Origin: Faecalibacterium sp.
Lineage (GTDB): Bacteria > Bacillota > Clostridia > Oscillospirales > Ruminococcaceae
Assembly (NCBI GenBank): GCA_017483235.1
Contig: JAFULE010000117.1
Location: 1-14,567 of the forward strand
Direction of reading: 5' to 3'
Length of the DNA stretch: 14,567 nt
Part shown: in pieces, positions 14,133 to 14,567 of the stretch
Layout: the number at the start of each line of letters is the position of its first letter
Position numbering within the stretch: position 1 is the stretch's first letter
Translations under genes and position numbers: made by a program
The notes under the pieces: generated by a model
What the model was told of the DNA's origin: nothing
Database searches by the model: none
Seen by the model: only the letters and a program-made list of their open reading frames with translations

Positions 14133-14567
14133 ATGAAGATTCTGGTGATCGGCGGCGGCGGCCGCGAACACGCCATCATCCGCAAACTGAAGGAGAGCCC
14201 CCTGTGCGGCGAGATCTGGTGTGCCCCCGGCAACGGCGGCATCGCCTGTGACGCCATCTGCAAGGACATCAAGGCCACCGATCTGGACGCCATGGTGGCC
14301 TTCGCCGCCGAGGAGAAGTTCGACTACGCCGTTGTGGCGCAGGACGATCCCCTCGCGCTGGGCATGGTGGACCGCCTGGCCGAGATTGGCATCCCCTCCT
14401 TCGGTCCCAACGCCGCCGCGGCCCGCATCGAGGCCAGCAAGGTGTTCAGCACGGACCTGATGAAGAAGTACGGCATCCCCACCGCCGATTACGCTGTGTT
14501 CGCCCAGCCCGCCGAGGCGCAGGCCTACATCACTGGCAAGAACGAGTATCCCGTGGTCATCAAGGCC
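14133..14567 (+). CDS. purD: phosphoribosylamine-glycine ligase (GAR synthetase), PurD, 3' end outside the window (partial)
   Basis: The first 145 residues of GAR synthetase, which joins phosphoribosylamine and glycine with ATP. The N-terminus MKILVIGGGGREHAI is the family hallmark, followed by APGNGGIA, FDYAVVAQDDPLALGMVD (the family usually has GPE-xPL here, so this is a mild variant), FGPNAAAARIEASKVFSTDLMKKYGIPTADY-type features around the FGPN and DLMKKYGIPTA segments, and VVIKA, the start of the ATP-grasp domain. GGGAGG (14118-14123), nine bases upstream, fixes the ATG at 14133. The frame is open to the window end. It is the last visible gene of the operon and acts right after the PurF step. 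Confidence 0.95.
   Translation, partial: MKILVIGGGGREHAIIRKLKESPLCGEIWCAPGNGGIACDAICKDIKATDLDAMVAFAAEEKFDYAVVAQDDPLALGMVDRLAEIGIPSFGPNAAAARIEASKVFSTDLMKKYGIPTADYAVFAQPAEAQAYITGKNEYPVVIKA

Noticed and set aside
12797..14293. Long open frame (498 codons) on the minus strand opposite purH and the start of purD
   Set aside because: Antisense to purH with the same His/Gly/Val-rich shadow composition; purH motifs are unambiguous.

Overview
The window looks like chromosomal DNA from a fairly GC-rich Gram-positive member of the Clostridia (Oscillospiraceae/Ruminococcaceae type). The evidence is strong AGGAGG-type ribosome binding sites, lipoprotein signal peptides, an ABC importer of the Firmicutes type and a clostridial set of purine genes. 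The genus cannot be fixed from the sequence alone.

Left part (1-2574, plus strand): the 3' part of an ABC importer permease, its ATPase, and an AT-richer nucleoside phosphorylase gene, closed by a strong bidirectional terminator. Middle part (2624-6118, minus strand): a small SHOCT-domain membrane protein, an ApbE-type flavin transferase lipoprotein, a small Ser/Pro-rich lipoprotein, a DUF3783-like protein, and a type I-beta DAHP synthase (first step of aromatic amino acid synthesis). The DAHP synthase frame is complete except for one in-frame TAG. Its promoter carries two identical 18-bp palindromic operator-like sites. A Cys-tRNA(Pro) deacylase gene (ybaK) is divergent from it.

Right part (about 6889 to the window end, plus strand): a de novo purine operon in the order purE, purC, purF-like, purM, purN, purO-like IMP cyclohydrolase, a Ham1/RdgB-like NTP pyrophosphatase, stand-alone AICAR transformylase (purH C-terminal part), and purD (cut by the window end). 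purL/purQ/purS, purB and purK are not in the window. PurE, PurC, PurF, PurM, PurN and PurD cover six of the steps from PRPP to AICAR. The stand-alone transformylase plus the PurO-like cyclohydrolase replace the usual bifunctional PurH for the last two steps to IMP.

The points most worth a second look are: (1) a 27-codon leader ORF with an excellent ribosome binding site, followed at once by an intrinsic terminator just upstream of purE, which suggests translation-coupled attenuation of the purine operon; (2) the duplicated operator in the DAHP synthase promoter; (3) the amber codon inside the DAHP synthase frame; (4) a PurF-like protein that has lost the catalytic cysteine and the other glutaminase residues but keeps the PRPP site and the likely Fe-S cysteines; (5) a compositionally different Ham1-like gene inside the operon.
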